The translations under genes and the position numbers were made by a program. This document shows, piece by piece, positions 1 to 13,289 of a DNA stretch of 64,000 bases (within the stretch, counting starts at the first letter, position 1; every line of letters begins with the position of its first letter). This DNA comes from Stictocephala bisonia (Eukaryota; Arthropoda; Insecta; Hemiptera; Membracidae): positions 4,507,582 through 4,571,581 of the forward strand of contig JAQJVL010000004.1 of assembly GCA_035578905.1 (NCBI GenBank), written 5' to 3'. The notes beneath the pieces were generated by a model. That model was not told the DNA's origin, made no database searches, and saw only the letters and a program-made list of their open reading frames with translations.

Positions 1-880
1 CCGTGTCTATGTCTACGTGCCGAAAAGCACTTACACGGCCCGGGACAAAGTTTGTCAGTAACCTTATTTCCGTCGAATAACGTTACCGATTAATCGTACA
101 TACATTTATAATCGTGTTTATGTCAAAGGCTTCCTAATTACCGGAATTGACAAATGACATCCATTATCGACCATTGAACGTTTATTGTGTACGTTCAGTT
201 GTTGCAACTAGTTATTGTCCATTACAAGTAAGGACCCGGACATCATCAATTTGGGGTTCCTGCTGATAACATAATTACACAGATATTCTATAACATTACG
301 CTATCACACAGTTATTGTGTGGAACTTTCTTATATTGCTGCAATAACTTTGCGAACTCATAATTTGCAGTGTCATTTGAATAAATTTTCTTCTTCCATTT
401 ATTTGTATCGCATCATATTCGCAAATACAACTGAATTTACTTAATAAATTTTCAATTTTGTAATTTCTTTTCTGTTTCTTGAGTATTAATTTGGATTGCA
501 GTTGGCCTACAAGTTATTATACTTGGTAAATTAAATTAGTTTATTTATATTGTTAGTGAATAAATTTTCTAATTTGTAATGGTTCAACTTCAAGTGTACA
601 CTGCTATAAACTGGGACATCAATAACTTTTAAAATAATTTATTATGTGGACTACAGTATTCCACTCCATGACAGTTTTCTACTCCATTTTTTTTAAATAT
701 GAATGGATATGCTTGAAATTTTGACAGTATGTTTGGCATAGCAAGTCCCTTGCATTCAAACTTAGGTGAGTTCAAACATAAAGAAGAATGTTTTATATTT
801 TTTTGTGGCATCATAACCATCCTAGAAGAAAATAATCGTTACCCATTTACAATTTACTTTATTTATATACCAGCAATACA
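1..880. other. AT-rich intergenic DNA
   Basis: No coding, tandem or transposon signal is supported here. The short frames are AT-rich chance openings. 1281-1560 is similar. Confidence 0.6.
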
Positions 881-1280
881 CTCTTAGCACTTAAAATGCT
901 TCGTTTTTTAAAAAGTTGAGTCTAAAGCGAAAAGAGCATTTTCGTAACATCTTAAAACATTTAATTAAAAAAAACTTAAAAGTAAAGATGATATGTAAAA
1001 ACTGTCAAAGTACATAAATGTGATCTATTTTGAGATTTTTTGTAAGCTTTAAATTATTTGAAATGGCCGTTTAAAGTTTACTCTTAGCACTTAGAATGTT
1101 TCGTTTTTTAAAAATTTTAGTCTAAAGCGAAAAGAGCATTTTCGTAACATCTTAAAACATTTAATTAAAAAACTTAAAACTAAAGATGATACGTAAAAAC
1201 TGTCAAAGTACATAAATGTGACTTTTTTTACATTTTTTTGTAAGCTACAAATTATATGAAATGGCTGTTCAAAATTTGCG
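881..1280. repeat. 200-bp tandem duplication
   Basis: CTCTTAGCACTTAAAATGCT at 881 and CTCTTAGCACTTAGAATGTT at 1081 begin two copies sharing GTCTAAAGCGAAAAGAGCAT and CTGTCAAAGTACATAAATGT. The copies differ at about one base in ten, so this is an older duplication. Confidence 0.9.
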
Positions 1281-1560
1281 ATCGCATGCAAATACTTTCA
1301 TCTTTTAGCTCAAACTTTTTTAAAATGAAGGGATTGAAATTTAATTTCCACAACCTTGTAGCTTCTGAAATTCCCAAAAAACATGGGTTTATAATGGACA
1401 TAAGCTCAAAAACTAGGGAGATATAGGTAAAACAACCAATCTTTTTACCTATATTTTGTAGCACGTGTATTGGAGCACTGATGAATACATATTATCTGCA
1501 TACTTAATATACTATGCTACACATATAGGAAGCTATGTTTGTATACAACTACTTAGTCAA

Positions 1561-2632
1561 CACACTCTGCTACAAACATTGGGATATTGATCCATTGATC
1601 AAAAAGCCAATAACAGCTGTAGGTAATGGTCTATCTCTTTCCATTTACTGTCTGTCTATGTTTTTTATTTAAAAAATCATATTTTTCAAAATACTCAACC
1701 AAATTCAACTAAACAATCAGATCTTATATTGAAAAAAATATGCCATTTAAATTACATAGACTCAAAAAGTATTAATTTAACCAAACAAATACATTGGCGA
1801 CTCTTTAAGGCTATTTTAAAATAAATTTTAATGTAATTATGTTTCACATCAAATAACTGAATTACGAAATTAGTCAGACCGCACATCCTCCGCTCCTCCA
1901 GAATTAACTAAAAGATGGACCAAATAACAGCTTAGAAATTATTTGAAATGTGTTAATTTATTTACACTATTAAAGTATTATTTTATAAATATTTTCATAT
2001 AAAGAATAATATATAACTAAAAATGAATAAAACTATGGAAACTTCTAAACAATAAGGAGCTTCTATGTTAAAAAAAAACTTTAAATCAAAATAATGAGTA
2101 ATTTTATTTTATTAATTAATAAGACAAATATTTAGAAAGTGGACAATTTGTTTCTGTTTTGTGAGTTTTTATGTAGTTTCAAATAATATATTAATTGTTA
2201 CTAGGCCCGTCGTTGAGCTGTTAGCTCATGCTGGAGAACCTCAGCAATGCAATAATTACGTTATTTACTATACAAAGTAAAAATGTAATATACTATTAAA
2301 TTTATATTTAAATTGTCAAAAAAGTAAACTTTTACTGTATAACTTTAAGGAAATTAATACTTATTGAGTTATTCCAATTTAAATATTTTAAATGACCACA
2401 ATTTCAAAACTAATTCGGCAAACTTGGCAAAAAGTTTTCATTGATAGATATAATTAATTATAGTAAAGAGTTTACTTGCGAAGTGAAATTTGGTCGAGTA
2501 TATACAAAAATATGATTTTTTAAATAAAAAACATGTTCAGGAAGTAAACAAAAAGAGATAGACCATTACTTACTGTTAGTATTTGGCTTCTTTCGGTTGA
2601 GGGAACAATATGCCTAAGTTTGTAGTGAATGT
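1561..2632. mobile_element. Foldback MITE family 'CTACAAA', copy A
   Basis: The two halves are inverted copies with their axis near 2100. Left marks are CTACAAACATTGGGATATTG, GGTAATGGTCTATCTCTTT and AAAAAATCATATTTTTCAAA. The right half carries the complements (AAAGAGATAGACCATTACTT near 2550, CACTACAAACTTAGG on the minus strand). There is no coding sequence. The same structure recurs at 51787-52632, which identifies it as a repeat family. Confidence 0.75.
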
Positions 2633-2639
2633 TTACATA

Positions 2640-4010
2640 TTATACACTCATTATATATTTAAATATATATTCTATACAATGCACTACTTTATTTGGTACT
2701 CGGTGGAATTATCATGGTTTTAAATAAAATCTATTTGGTAGTTCCACAAATGAAAAGTTTTAGTAAGATAATTTGTACCAAAATATAAAACAAATGATTA
2801 TAGAAATTGAAATTGATCTAACTGATGATTAGTTTCCTCGTAAGGAATGGACTGAGTTGACTTGCTTTTGCACGAGGGTGGGAAGATGCAACTACTGGAA
2901 ATTTAAGTGCGGAATGGCAAATGATCAGTCATTAAAATATTAAATTAATTTAAAACTCAAGTAAAATTATTTTGTTTTACTTTTAGTCATAAGGCGTGTT
3001 TTTTAAGGTTTGAGACAAAATAAAATTCATAAATAATGTTTCATAATATCAAACAACATTTATCCAACTCATTTGAACTTATTCCGACTTGTTATAAGTT
3101 TAATTTTGTATAAGTTTTGACAGTGAGGGTAGTTTTCACCCCTAAAAAAAGTGCATATTGGTGTAGGTTATATTTTGTAGTGGAGGGTTGGCTGTTTGAG
3201 CTCAATTCCATATTTTTATGCAAATCTGATCATATTAAAGAAATTAGCAGAAATGATTTTTATGGCAATTTACGAGTATATTATCTGATTTTTCAGAAGG
3301 ATTAAAAACACACTGTAAGAAGGATTTACATAGTAATTCAAATTAAGATTTTTTAAGCCTATTGTTAAATAATATAACTACTAATACAAAAAAAATTGTA
3401 AAATAATTTTTAGCTTATTTGTGTTTTTTATTGATTAGATATTTGTCATATTTATTTATTTCTCTTTTTTCATGGTCAAGCCCAACTTTCTTGATGTGGA
3501 TTTTTCTTGCTCTTCGTTGTAAGAAGCTTTTTTCATCTCACCCTAAAATGTAACCACAGTAGAGAGTTATATACCATAACTAAATCTTTTTGAAGTATTC
3601 ATCAGTTTTTTCTTAGTAAAATTATTGTTTAAGCAGTAAAATACTGTATAAATATTTTCATAAACGCATTACAAAAAATTCTTCTTTCAATGTTGTGCAG
3701 GAAATAATTATTTTCAAGTCACTTGCAATACACATAAACTGTATTGTTTGACATTTTTTCAAGGGTATAAAATAGTTTTTTTAAAGGAATAAAACTTTTC
3801 ATACAATTCTTGTTAATATTGTGTTATTAAACTTATACCTTCTAAACAGACCAATTAATTATCTGAACATGTATAATTGGTCAATTTACGTGCCTCTGCC
3901 AGTCTGAAGGAGTAAGGAGAACTTCAGGCAACCATTGTCTCCATTAGTGTTCATTACTAGCTCCTTATAACTAAGTTATTGCATAGGAAATGTTGAGTGC
4001 CATGTTTCAG
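2640..4010. other. AT-rich intergenic DNA
   Basis: Nothing recognised apart from the duplicated CCTCTGCCAGTCTGA segment at its right edge. A 62-codon frame at 3117 has no family features. Confidence 0.6.
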
Positions 4011-4080
4011 ACTGAACTAGGTCAATTCACAATCAACTTGCCTCTGCCAGTCTGAGGGAGTGTTGAGAACTTCAGACCAC

Positions 4081-4441
4081 GTTGTATCCATACACCTACA
4101 GAGGTATTGACCCAACCACCCACCCATGCACTTACAGTGGTATTGACCCAACCACCCACCCATGCACTTACAGTGGTACTGACCCACCCGCCCACCCATA
4201 CACTTACAGTGGTGTTGACCAACCCGCCCACCTATACTCCTACAGTGGTATTTACCCACCCACCCACCCATACACCTACAGTGGTATTGACCCACCCATA
4301 CACCTACAGTGGTATTGACCCACCCATACACCTACAGTGGTATTGACCCACCCGCCCACCTATACACCTACAGTAGTATTGACCCACCCATACACCTACA
4401 GTGGTATTGACCCACCTACCACCTATACACCTACAGAGGTA
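4081..4441. repeat. 36-bp minisatellite, second array (about 10 full and shortened units)
   Basis: These are the same CACCC/CATACAC units as the array at 13290, here mostly ending CACCTACAGTGGTATTGACC. Several units are shortened to about 27 bp because the CACCCGCC part is missing. The sequence just upstream (CCTCTGCCAGTCTGA at 3893 and 4045) is itself duplicated about 150 bp apart. Confidence 0.92.
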
Positions 4442-4785
4442 TTACACCCATAGCTTAACAGGTTTCTTAAGTACGATTGAAGTTTCAATATAAAAAGTAT
4501 CTTAAACTTTAAACGAATGCAGTTTCAAGTCATGCAGTTCAATAGCAGTAGCGCTATGAAAAAAGTATCTAAAATTCTGTTTTCGAGTTTTGGTCGCTGA
4601 ATATTGTTACAGAGTATGTGCAAACGTATATTTCAGTGTAAGATAATTTACAAGTATTTGTTAATTATGTTCAATTATCCAATAGTGTTGGCCTGTATTC
4701 TTGTTTTTGTTTATGAGTGGTGTCCCAACAGCCTGTTATCATAACAAGCAAAAAGTCTCAGGCCTTGACTGACTAATTGTTGTGT

Positions 4786-6703
4786 AGTATTGAGAGTGAG
4801 AAAACCCAGGCAGAAGTAGTTGTTGGCCAGTTTGTGTAGTATTGAGAGTTAGAAAACCCAGGCAGAAGTAGTTGTTGGCCAGTTTGTGTAGTATTGAGAG
4901 TTAGAAAACCCAGGCAGAAGTAGTTGTTGGCCAGTTTGTGTAGTATTGAGAGTGAGAACCCAGGCAGAAGTAGTTGTTGGCCAGTTTGTGTGGTATTGAG
5001 AGTTAGAAAACCCAGGCAGAAGTAGTTGTTGGCCAGTTTGTGTAGTATTGAGAGTGAGAACCCAGGCAGAAGTAGTTGTTGGCTAGTTTGTGTAGTATTG
5101 AGAGTTAGAAAACCCAGGCAGAAGTAGTTGTTGGCCAGTTTGTGTAGTATTGAGAGTGAGAACCCAGGCAGAAGTAGTTGTTGGCCAGTTTGTGTAGTAT
5201 TGAGAGTTAGAAAACCCAGGCAGAAGTAGTTGTTGGCCAGTTTGTGTAGTATTGAGAGTGAGAACCCAGGCAGAAGTAGTTGTTGGCCAGTTTGTGTAGT
5301 ATTGAGAGTTAGAAAACCCAGGCAGAAGTAGTTGTTGGCCAGTTTGTGTAGTATTGAGAGTGAGAACCCAGGCAGAAGTAGTTGTTGGCCAGTTTGTGTA
5401 GTATTGAGAGTTAGAAAACCCAGGCAGAAGTAGTTGTTGGCCAGTTTGTGTAGTATTGAGAGTGAGAACCCAGGCAGAAGTAGTTGTTGGCCAGTTTGTG
5501 TAGTATTGAGAGTGAGAACCCAGGCAGAAGTAGTTGTTGGCCAGTTTGTGTAGTATTGAGAGTGAGAACCCAGGCAGAAGTAGTTGTTGGCCAGTTTGTG
5601 TAGTATTGAGAGTGAGAACCCAGGCAGAAGTAGTTGTTGGCCAGTTTGTGTAGTATTGAGAGTGAGAACCCAGGCAGAAGTAGTTGTTGGCCAGTTTGTG
5701 TAGTATTGAGAGTGAGAACCCAGGCAGAAGTAGTTGTTGGCCAGTTTGTGTAGTATTGAGAGTGAGAACCCAGGCAGAAGTAGTTGTTGGCCAGTTTGTG
5801 TAGTATTGAGAGTTAGAAAACCCAGGCAGAAGTAGTTGTTGGCCAGTTTGTGTAGTATTGAGAGTGAGAACCCAGGCAGAAGTAGTTGTTAGCCAGTTTG
5901 TGTAGTATTGAGAGTGAGAACCCAGGCAGAAGTAGTTGTTGGCCAGTTTGTGTAGTATTGAGAGTGAGAACCCAGGCAGAAGTAGTTGTTGGCCAGTTTG
6001 TGTAGTATTGAGAGTGAGAACCCAGGCAGAAGTAGTTGTTGGCCAGTTTGTGTAGTATTGAGAGTGAGAACCCAGGCAGAAGTAGTTGTTGGCCAGTTTG
6101 TGTAGTATTGAGAGTGAGAACCCAGGCAGAAGTAGTTGTTGGCCAGTTTGTGTAGTATTGAGAGTGAGAACCCAGGCAGAAGTAGTTGTTGGCCAGTTTG
6201 TGTAGTATTGAGAGTGAGAACCCAGGCAGAAGTAGTTGTTGGCCAGTTTGTGTAGTATTGAGAGTGAGAACCCAGGCAGAAGTAGTTGTTGGCCAGTTTG
6301 TGTAGTATTGAGAGTGAGAACCCAGGCAGAAGTAGTTGTTAGCCAGTTTGTGTAGTATTGAGAGTGAGAACCCAGGCAGAAGTAGTTGTTGGCCAGTTTG
6401 TGTAGTATTGAGAGTTAGAAAACCCAGGCAGAAGTAGTTGTTGGCCAGTTTGTGTAGTATTGAGAGTGAGAACCCAGGCAGAAGTAGTTGTTGGCCAGTT
6501 TGTGTAGTATTGAGAGTGAGAACCCAGGCAGAAGTAGTTGTTAGCCAGTTTGTGTAGTATTGAGAGTGAGAACCCAGGCAGAAGTAGTTGTTAGCCAGTT
6601 TGTGTAGTATTGAGAGTGAGAACCCAGGCAGAAGTAGTTGTTGGCCAGTTTGTGTAGTATTGAGAGTGAGAACCCAGGCAGAAGTAGTTGTTAGCCAGTT
6701 TGT
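4786..6703. repeat. 50/52-bp minisatellite, about 38 units
   Basis: The unit is GTGTAGTATTGAGAGTGAGA, then ACCCAGGCAGAAGTAG, then TTGTTGGCCAGTTT, 50 bp. A 52-bp form has GTTAGAAAACCC. In the left half the two forms often alternate; in the right half the 50-bp form dominates. A 303-codon minus-strand frame crosses the right part only because three 50-bp units make a multiple of 3; the same DNA is then read in three phases. Confidence 0.96.
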
Positions 6704-6879
6704 TTGTTCTCTTTGATTGCGCAATACTATTTATGAAGACAATTGGAATGTTTGTTATCTGATTTGCATCGCTAAATCGTTTGCGTGGATTAATAGCGTT
6801 TTTACGGGTGTATTTCAATTCACACCCCTATCGAACCAGTTTGTTTTTAACAAGTAAAAATGTCCCAATTCACAACCAC

Positions 6880-8270
6880 TGGCGCGAATCTTCTCCGCTC
6901 GTAGTTTCCGCTCAGCGAAATTCTTTTTCCTAGACGCGGACGTTCTCCGCGACCGACTGCGGAGAAACCAAGATCGTTGGGTTCTTTCTGCTGTGAGTGT
7001 CAGTAATATAGATAAGAAGAAGGAATGTCTTGCTATGCTAACACATGATGAAGACGATGGAATCGAAGAAGAAGAAGACGTCACCTCGTTACATAGTGCA
7101 GATGTGCTGAATCCTACCAGCGACATGTTTAATTAAATGACGGAGAAATGAGGGCGTTTATAAATATTAATTAGCAGTAACCTCATAGGCGATAAAACAT
7201 AATTTAAACAATATTTAATAGTAATGAAAGATGATTTTCATAGCTTAATTGGTGAAATACGGAATATAGTTGGACTTCAACCCCAGTCATACACCAATAC
7301 CACTTTAAGTTCAACTAGCCTTAACACTAACATAACTGCTGTATATTCTTTTTTAATTGATGTTTCTATAGTTAGTGACGTACACATTAAGCCATTAGTT
7401 TCCACAATCAACGGTTACATTAGAATAGTAATAAAAGAAACTAATATTATTTGATTTTTGTATTTATTGAAGGTTTAGCCAATGTTAATTGACAAAAATA
7501 TTTTCTACTTTAGAGTATTAATCAAAATCTCTCGTACAGTTAAACTCACTCGCCTGAAAACATCTATAATATAATAGATATTATTTACTCTGTCTTTTTC
7601 TAAAACGTCAGTTATTTCTAACTTAAACTAGGAAGCACCTTTTCTGTTATTTGTATGCTAAAATGTTAATGCTTCTTTATTCAGTACCATATAATTATTG
7701 TGTTACACAACATGTACATTTTTATGTGTAACCATGTGTTGTGTTGGTTAGTTCAAAAGAAGAATCTCATACTTTCATATTTTAATAAAATATAAAATAA
7801 AACTAGTCTACTGTGTTATATTAGTTATAACGTGTGCGAGTTATTGTGTAAGGGATATTTTAAAAGCATTTTCGATCACCGAGTCTTGTAGTTCTTGTAC
7901 TTCTTCTCTACTGTACTCCATATTAAGGGATGCCTTGAACTAATTCGATGAGTTTCTCGACATCAGAAAACTTGAACTTACACAAACTCATTTTCTACAC
8001 AATTAGTTAATAATTACTTAATTAAATTTGCTGTAATAATTGTTAATAATTACTGCTGTAAATTTGCTGTACTTGAGTAACTAAGATAGCAGACCCACAT
8101 TAGACCTATTCAGCGGCGGAGAGCGGACCCTCTGCTCCTGGAGCGGACAAATTTAGTCCGCCGCTCCGCGCGGATCTTCGCTGTCTAGGAAAACAGCCCC
8201 ACTTGATTACATGATGAGGAGAGGCTCGCGGACTCCGCTCTCCGCGGCGGAGAAATTCCGCACCTAGGAA
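6880..8270. mobile_element. Possible non-autonomous DNA transposon with GC-rich ends
   Basis: GC-rich blocks rich in CTCCGC/GCGGAG stand at 6880-6970 and 8105-8270, around 1.1 kb of AT-rich DNA. TTTTCCTAGAC occurs in the left block on the plus strand (6925) and in the right block on the minus strand (near 8190), so the blocks are partly inverted copies. No clean terminal repeat or duplication was found. A short acidic open stretch lies just inside the left block. Confidence 0.35.
6960..7136 (+). pseudogene. Short acidic open stretch, possible transposon protein C-terminus
   Basis: The plus frame ending TAA at 7134 reads RRNQDRWVLSAVSVSNIDKK, then a lysine-rich to acidic tail with DEDDGIEEEEDV, ending SDMFN. 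It is open for about 58 codons without an ATG at its start. I do not recognise the protein. It could be the last exon of a transposase or chance. Confidence 0.2.
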
Positions 8271-8289
8271 ACCCCAACCTCGCACGCTT

Positions 8290-11200
8290 TTGGCCTTTTT
8301 GTGAGTAACGTGTTTCAATGTTGCTCACAAATAATAGAATCAATCATGACATGAATAACCATATTTAAGATTTTAAGTTGTTGATAAGAGTTTCGATGTC
8401 ATTTATTAATTTGGACACATCTGTAATTAATTTAGTAAGCTAACACATTCAAGCGTACGTGTGTACTATATCTAAATTGTTAGCAAGCATGGTTCAATAG
8501 GACAGATTTCATAACGTTGCCACCGACATTGACCACGAGGAATTAACGGGGATCCTCAGAGTGAAACTCGTTCCATCGGTAAACAAACGGCCGATGGCAA
8601 CGGTAAATAAACATGTTGTGATGGAATGGTGAACAACTGACTGAAGAAGCCTCACGGTTGGTTTCCTTGAAATTTAATAGGAAAGTGGCCCAATTGTATG
8701 TATGAGAATTTATTGAGCCATAGGGAATTCCAACTTGGCTTGTGAAGGAAACTGTTCCCAAGGAGGATGGACAGTCCAAGCCAAAAGTATTGAAGCAAAG
8801 CTTAGGGGTTTGAATTTGGATGTGACTGCTGGACAACCTCACCTACCCTACCGACGATCTAATACAGCTGAGCCTTATGACGTACTAATACAGTACGCTA
8901 TCAGTTTGTCACTGAGCAGTTATTGGCAATCTATGTTAGGATAGTGCGAATTATTTCGTGGTTATTGTTTGTTAATATTCATACATGTCATTGTAAGTTA
9001 TTTTATTTCAATGTTCCGCATGCAGTGTGGATAATATGAATTATTATTTAGGTGTCATTATTTAGTATTGAGGGCGTTTTGAGAGATTTTAAAGCTTAGT
9101 GCCTTTTCGGAGGACCAACTAACATTCACGTTAGGAGAGGAAACACTACAAAAGACGTTACCACGAACGATCACAGGGAGATGCGTTTTATAAGTAGAAA
9201 GTAATGAAAAGGAACCAACTGTACCTTTAGAGGAGATAGTGCATATCTTGGAGCGAAGAACTGAGAAGATGAGAGTTGAGATGACCGTAGAGATGGATCC
9301 ACCAGGCCTGGGGTGTCGATGTTGTCCAGCGGTCAGTTTGGAGCACAACACAACACTGTTTAAAGTTTACTTTGAATAAAATGCTGAGTAGATTGAGAGA
9401 AGAGAGATTGAGAAACAAAAAACACGATCACTGACTAATGAAACCAAAATTATTCACTATAAGAGAGGTCACGGCAATCGCGACGAGAGATCCGAGCGAA
9501 CCGTTCTGCATAGCATCATGAGTTCAACTGGGGTTTTAATTTTAGGTATATGGGTGAAGCGTGTTGACGGGGTTCACACCACCGGTTACAAGGGTTAGAC
9601 AATGTCACCTGATATTTGACTTTTGGCCAGTGCATGTGCATAGAGGCCAGTAATATTATTTAAATTTCAATATAGTAACAGGTGAATTTGTTATGAGTAT
9701 GTGATTAACAATTTATGCTTAAGAGATTATAAATACAGATAAGAGGAACAAACTATTAAATAGTAACTATATGTACAATATCTAATAATAAGTACGGAGC
9801 AGTCATAATGCGAAGTTATTGTTGGTTATATAAAGTTCCGGTATTTTTACTGGAGTTGTTTTGATACTTTGTTAAATTTGTTATTATTATTATTGCTTTT
9901 GTCACTATTGTTCACTCTTGATATTTTGTAAAAATTGTTACAGCAGCAGCCATCATAATTATATTTGTATTCTATATGACAAATTAAGTCACCGGTTGAA
10001 GTAAATAAATAAGTATATACTTAACTTACTAATCTGCAATCCACATACGAGATTGTATCAATGGTTACAGAGCAGTAATTTGACTGTTAAATTATATTTT
10101 GTTCAAACGAGGCTGTGCTCTCAAATGTCATTTGACAAAGAAAAATTCATTCCTAGCATCAGTGATTGCTGAGTCAGCTGTTATTTGACAGCGTGATCTA
10201 AATTCGTGGTATCAGTGATTACTCATTCAAGCGATTTCCTGGTAATATGGATTGTACCACACAATTATATTTATTGCATGTATTGAAACGTACTTGAAAT
10301 TAAATGTATTATCGACTCCAAAACTAATTTCGATCTGATGTAACACTGAAATTGAATAAAAACTGTGCAATCTTTAATTGACTAGAACTTTTTTACTAGT
10401 CTTTGAGGTCCGTAGTATAGAACCATATAACTTTTGTTTGGACGTGATATGCTTCACCGTTGAACATGAATTAAAGATACACACATACGAGTGTTATATG
10501 TGAACATTTTTGTTAATTTACGTATTTTAATCAAAAGTGGCTTTTTCCAAAAGAATTCACAACAATTTGGAAATCAAGATAAATATTTACTACACATATA
10601 TTTAAGAGAATTAAGTTGACGTACAAAAAAAAATAAATAAAAGGGCAAGTGTGTCATAAAAAGTGTTTTTTGACTTTTGTTTTACAATTCACAAAAACAC
10701 AGGTATTCCCTAAACCCATGTTTCAGTTGTAGAATCCTCTCGATTCATTGGACTATTTGTAACAGACAACTGGACTTTGTTATACAACCAGTGACCCTAA
10801 TGATATCTTGTTAGTATCTCGATTCCGACAAGTTTCCTTACCAGAATGACCATTAGTGAACTGTTTCCTTGGCAAGGTTTCCTCTCAGAAGCGACAAACA
10901 TTCCCTCCGGCTGGATGCCCACAGCACCACTTTCAAATTGAACTAATTAACAAAAAATCAATACCTGTTTGGAAAAACAACTGTAAATAAGTTGATAAAT
11001 TGTTATAATTTTTGAAGCTAAGTACACTCAGACTGTTCAAAGGAAAATAGCAACTTAAAAATACCATCTGGTCCACGTACCAACATCCTTTCGGTGTGGC
11101 CAATGGTCTCCATGTGTGCTGTTTCGACGTTGTTTTCGTCTCATCAGGTGTAAATAGGTGAGAGTTTCCTACTCACCATTACACTACAGCGAACTGAGTT

Positions 11201-12280
11201 GATGTCATATAATTGTCTTCATTTTCTTGAAGCAATCATTGACATACAGTTCCATTAGAGTGGATGACGGAGAATAAACTCAACGTCTAAAACTTTCTCC
11301 ACTACTAAGATCTTCGGACTAACAACTAGTCCATCTCGATTAAAAATACCCTCGATTTACAGAAATAATTAATTGGTTTATTTAAAATAAGAAAAATTAT
11401 TTAACGGAGAATAGTTTTTTATTTCATGTCACCAACAGTGATACAGTAGCGATATTTTTTATTTTATCTATAGAGACAGCTTGTTTAAAGAATTAGGCTA
11501 CTTATAAATTTGTTAAAATGCTATTTACATCTATAGGCGATTTGTAAACAACTTGTACTATCACATGAGCGCAGAATGTTGTTAATTATCAGAAGTTATG
11601 TGACTTTTTTACGTTTAATGGAGGGAAAGTTAGACCGCCAGCTTGTGTAATGCGAGCAGAGGTGCTGGCAGTCTCGAAGCGTGTGTCTTTGCCAGCTGAG
11701 ATGATTCCGACCTTGTCCAACCTCTGCGTCCCTTTATATTTTTAGTGAATGTGTTTGCATCTTCTCTTGAATACATATTTTTCATATTCGTAATCGTTCG
11801 TCTTGTTCGAAGTTTTAATTTATTTTCTTTCTACTTTTGTGTCGAGATAACTATAAAACCATCCAAAAGTAATTTTAAATATATTTGGATCAGACAGGTT
11901 GAAGAGAATCCACGTGCCGATCGCTCAGAGCGTCATTACAGGTTATTGACCTCGAAAGAAAGAGTAATAGGTTCAATTCCAATTTAAGTCGAGTTGAAAT
12001 CAATTAGATTTTTCTTGTTTTAAGACCTTTTGTTATAAAGGTTTTTTTAAGAGTGTAAAATTTTTTGAAATAAAAAAATATTTCATCTTTAAAATAACTA
12101 TTATAAGTACAACAAAATTAAAGTACTCATTTTATTTTCGTGTTAACGTGAAATTTTGTAATTTTTGTACAATCTTGCAATCGTTACTGACATTTTAGTC
12201 GCAATAAGGTATCCATTTTTATCTACACTGGCAACGTTAATTCATCATGACGCAATCGGAGAGACTGTTCAGCACCTTAT
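8290..12280. other. Intergenic DNA, unresolved repeats
   Basis: Mostly AT-rich. 8540-8940 and 9060-9600 are less AT-rich. The minus strand of the second stretch runs from a TATAG-containing segment (near 9460) to a possible donor AAAG-GTACAG near 9225, which would suit a transposon promoter or leader, but no protein motif is visible. 11620-11720 is another unassigned GC-richer patch. Confidence 0.45.
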
Positions 12281-12288
12281 GTAAAATC

Positions 12289-12330
12289 AAAATGTTTTAC
12301 ACAGATCAATAAAAAGGTGTAAAACATTTT
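12289..12330. other. Perfect 14-bp hairpin
   Basis: AAAATGTTTTACAC (12289-12302) and GTGTAAAACATTTT (12317-12330) pair around a 14-base loop. It lies just before possible CACCC-family fragments. Confidence 0.75.
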
Positions 12331-12344
12331 TTATTAATCTGTCC

Positions 12345-12500
12345 TCCCGGCGACCCATACACTACGGAAGTGAAACCAACTACTCACGTGTCCGATGGTG
12401 AAGACTCTCTCACCCACCCATTCCAAGTCATACTCGCATTTGATGACCACCCTCCCACCCATATACGTACGGTTGTGTGTTAGTCGGGTGGATGAAACAG
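12345..12500. repeat. Possible decayed CACCC-family unit
   Basis: The fragments CGACCCATACACTAC, CTCACCCACCCATTCC and CCACCCATATACGTACGG resemble scattered parts of the 36-bp unit found 0.8 kb downstream. No regular period remains. Confidence 0.35.
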
Positions 12501-13289
12501 TTGGTCTGTAATTGCCAAAGCCCTGTATACATTTGACTAAGTGAAGTTAACACTCAAGAATCTGTGTACATTCAAATTTAAAAATTCTATACCAAAATAA
12601 AAAAAAATGAAATATAATATTTAAAATATATATATATATTAATTTAAAGAATTTATAGAATTAAAACAACAATATAAAGTAATTAGAGTTTTTAAGGTAA
12701 GTTTTTCCGAATTAGTTAAAACTGAAACTTTAATGAGTAAGCTTACTTTACAAGTTTTTCAAATATTTGTGCGTTGACGCTGTGAATTCTTTGAAGCCTA
12801 GAGTTACACTTCTTTTACTGCAAATGAAATTCATATTTTTGGCACCAGCTATTTTATTGAGTAGGGTCAGTGCCTGGCCTTCCAGAATAGCATCTGAGTA
12901 GTGGCAGTGTATTCTCTTTTTTATTGCTTACATACAATTTGAAACACTGTAAGGACATCAACGTACTAATAATAAATAAATCAACGTACTAAATTAAAGT
13001 ATTAAATTGCTTTGTTCGTTCAAATATTTTCTAAAAAACAGGTAAAAAATACTTTACTAATAAAACAAATTAATGTGTTTTCATATGATTGCACAATCTT
13101 AAGTTTGAAAAGAAATCTTAACTAAATAAGCAACATTAAAATATAGAAACCATTGCATACAATTGTTATTTGAAAACTTGTAAACCAATTGGTCAATGTG
13201 TTATTAAAGGCTATTTTGGAAGAGCCAGTAGCCACTAATACTGGAAATAAAAAAATAGTTAAACTGGTACACCCATAAGTTAAGTTAGT

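Noticed and set aside
1..40. Similarity of the window start (CGAAAAGCACTTACACGG) to 22520 (CGGAAAAGCACTTACCACG)
   Set aside because: Only about 20-30 bases look alike with gaps. Too short to call a repeat without a search.
5813..6724. 303-codon minus-strand frame over the 50-bp array
   Set aside because: The period is 50 bp, so the frame reads all three phases of the same DNA in turn. No domain, no start context and the frame ends where the array ends.
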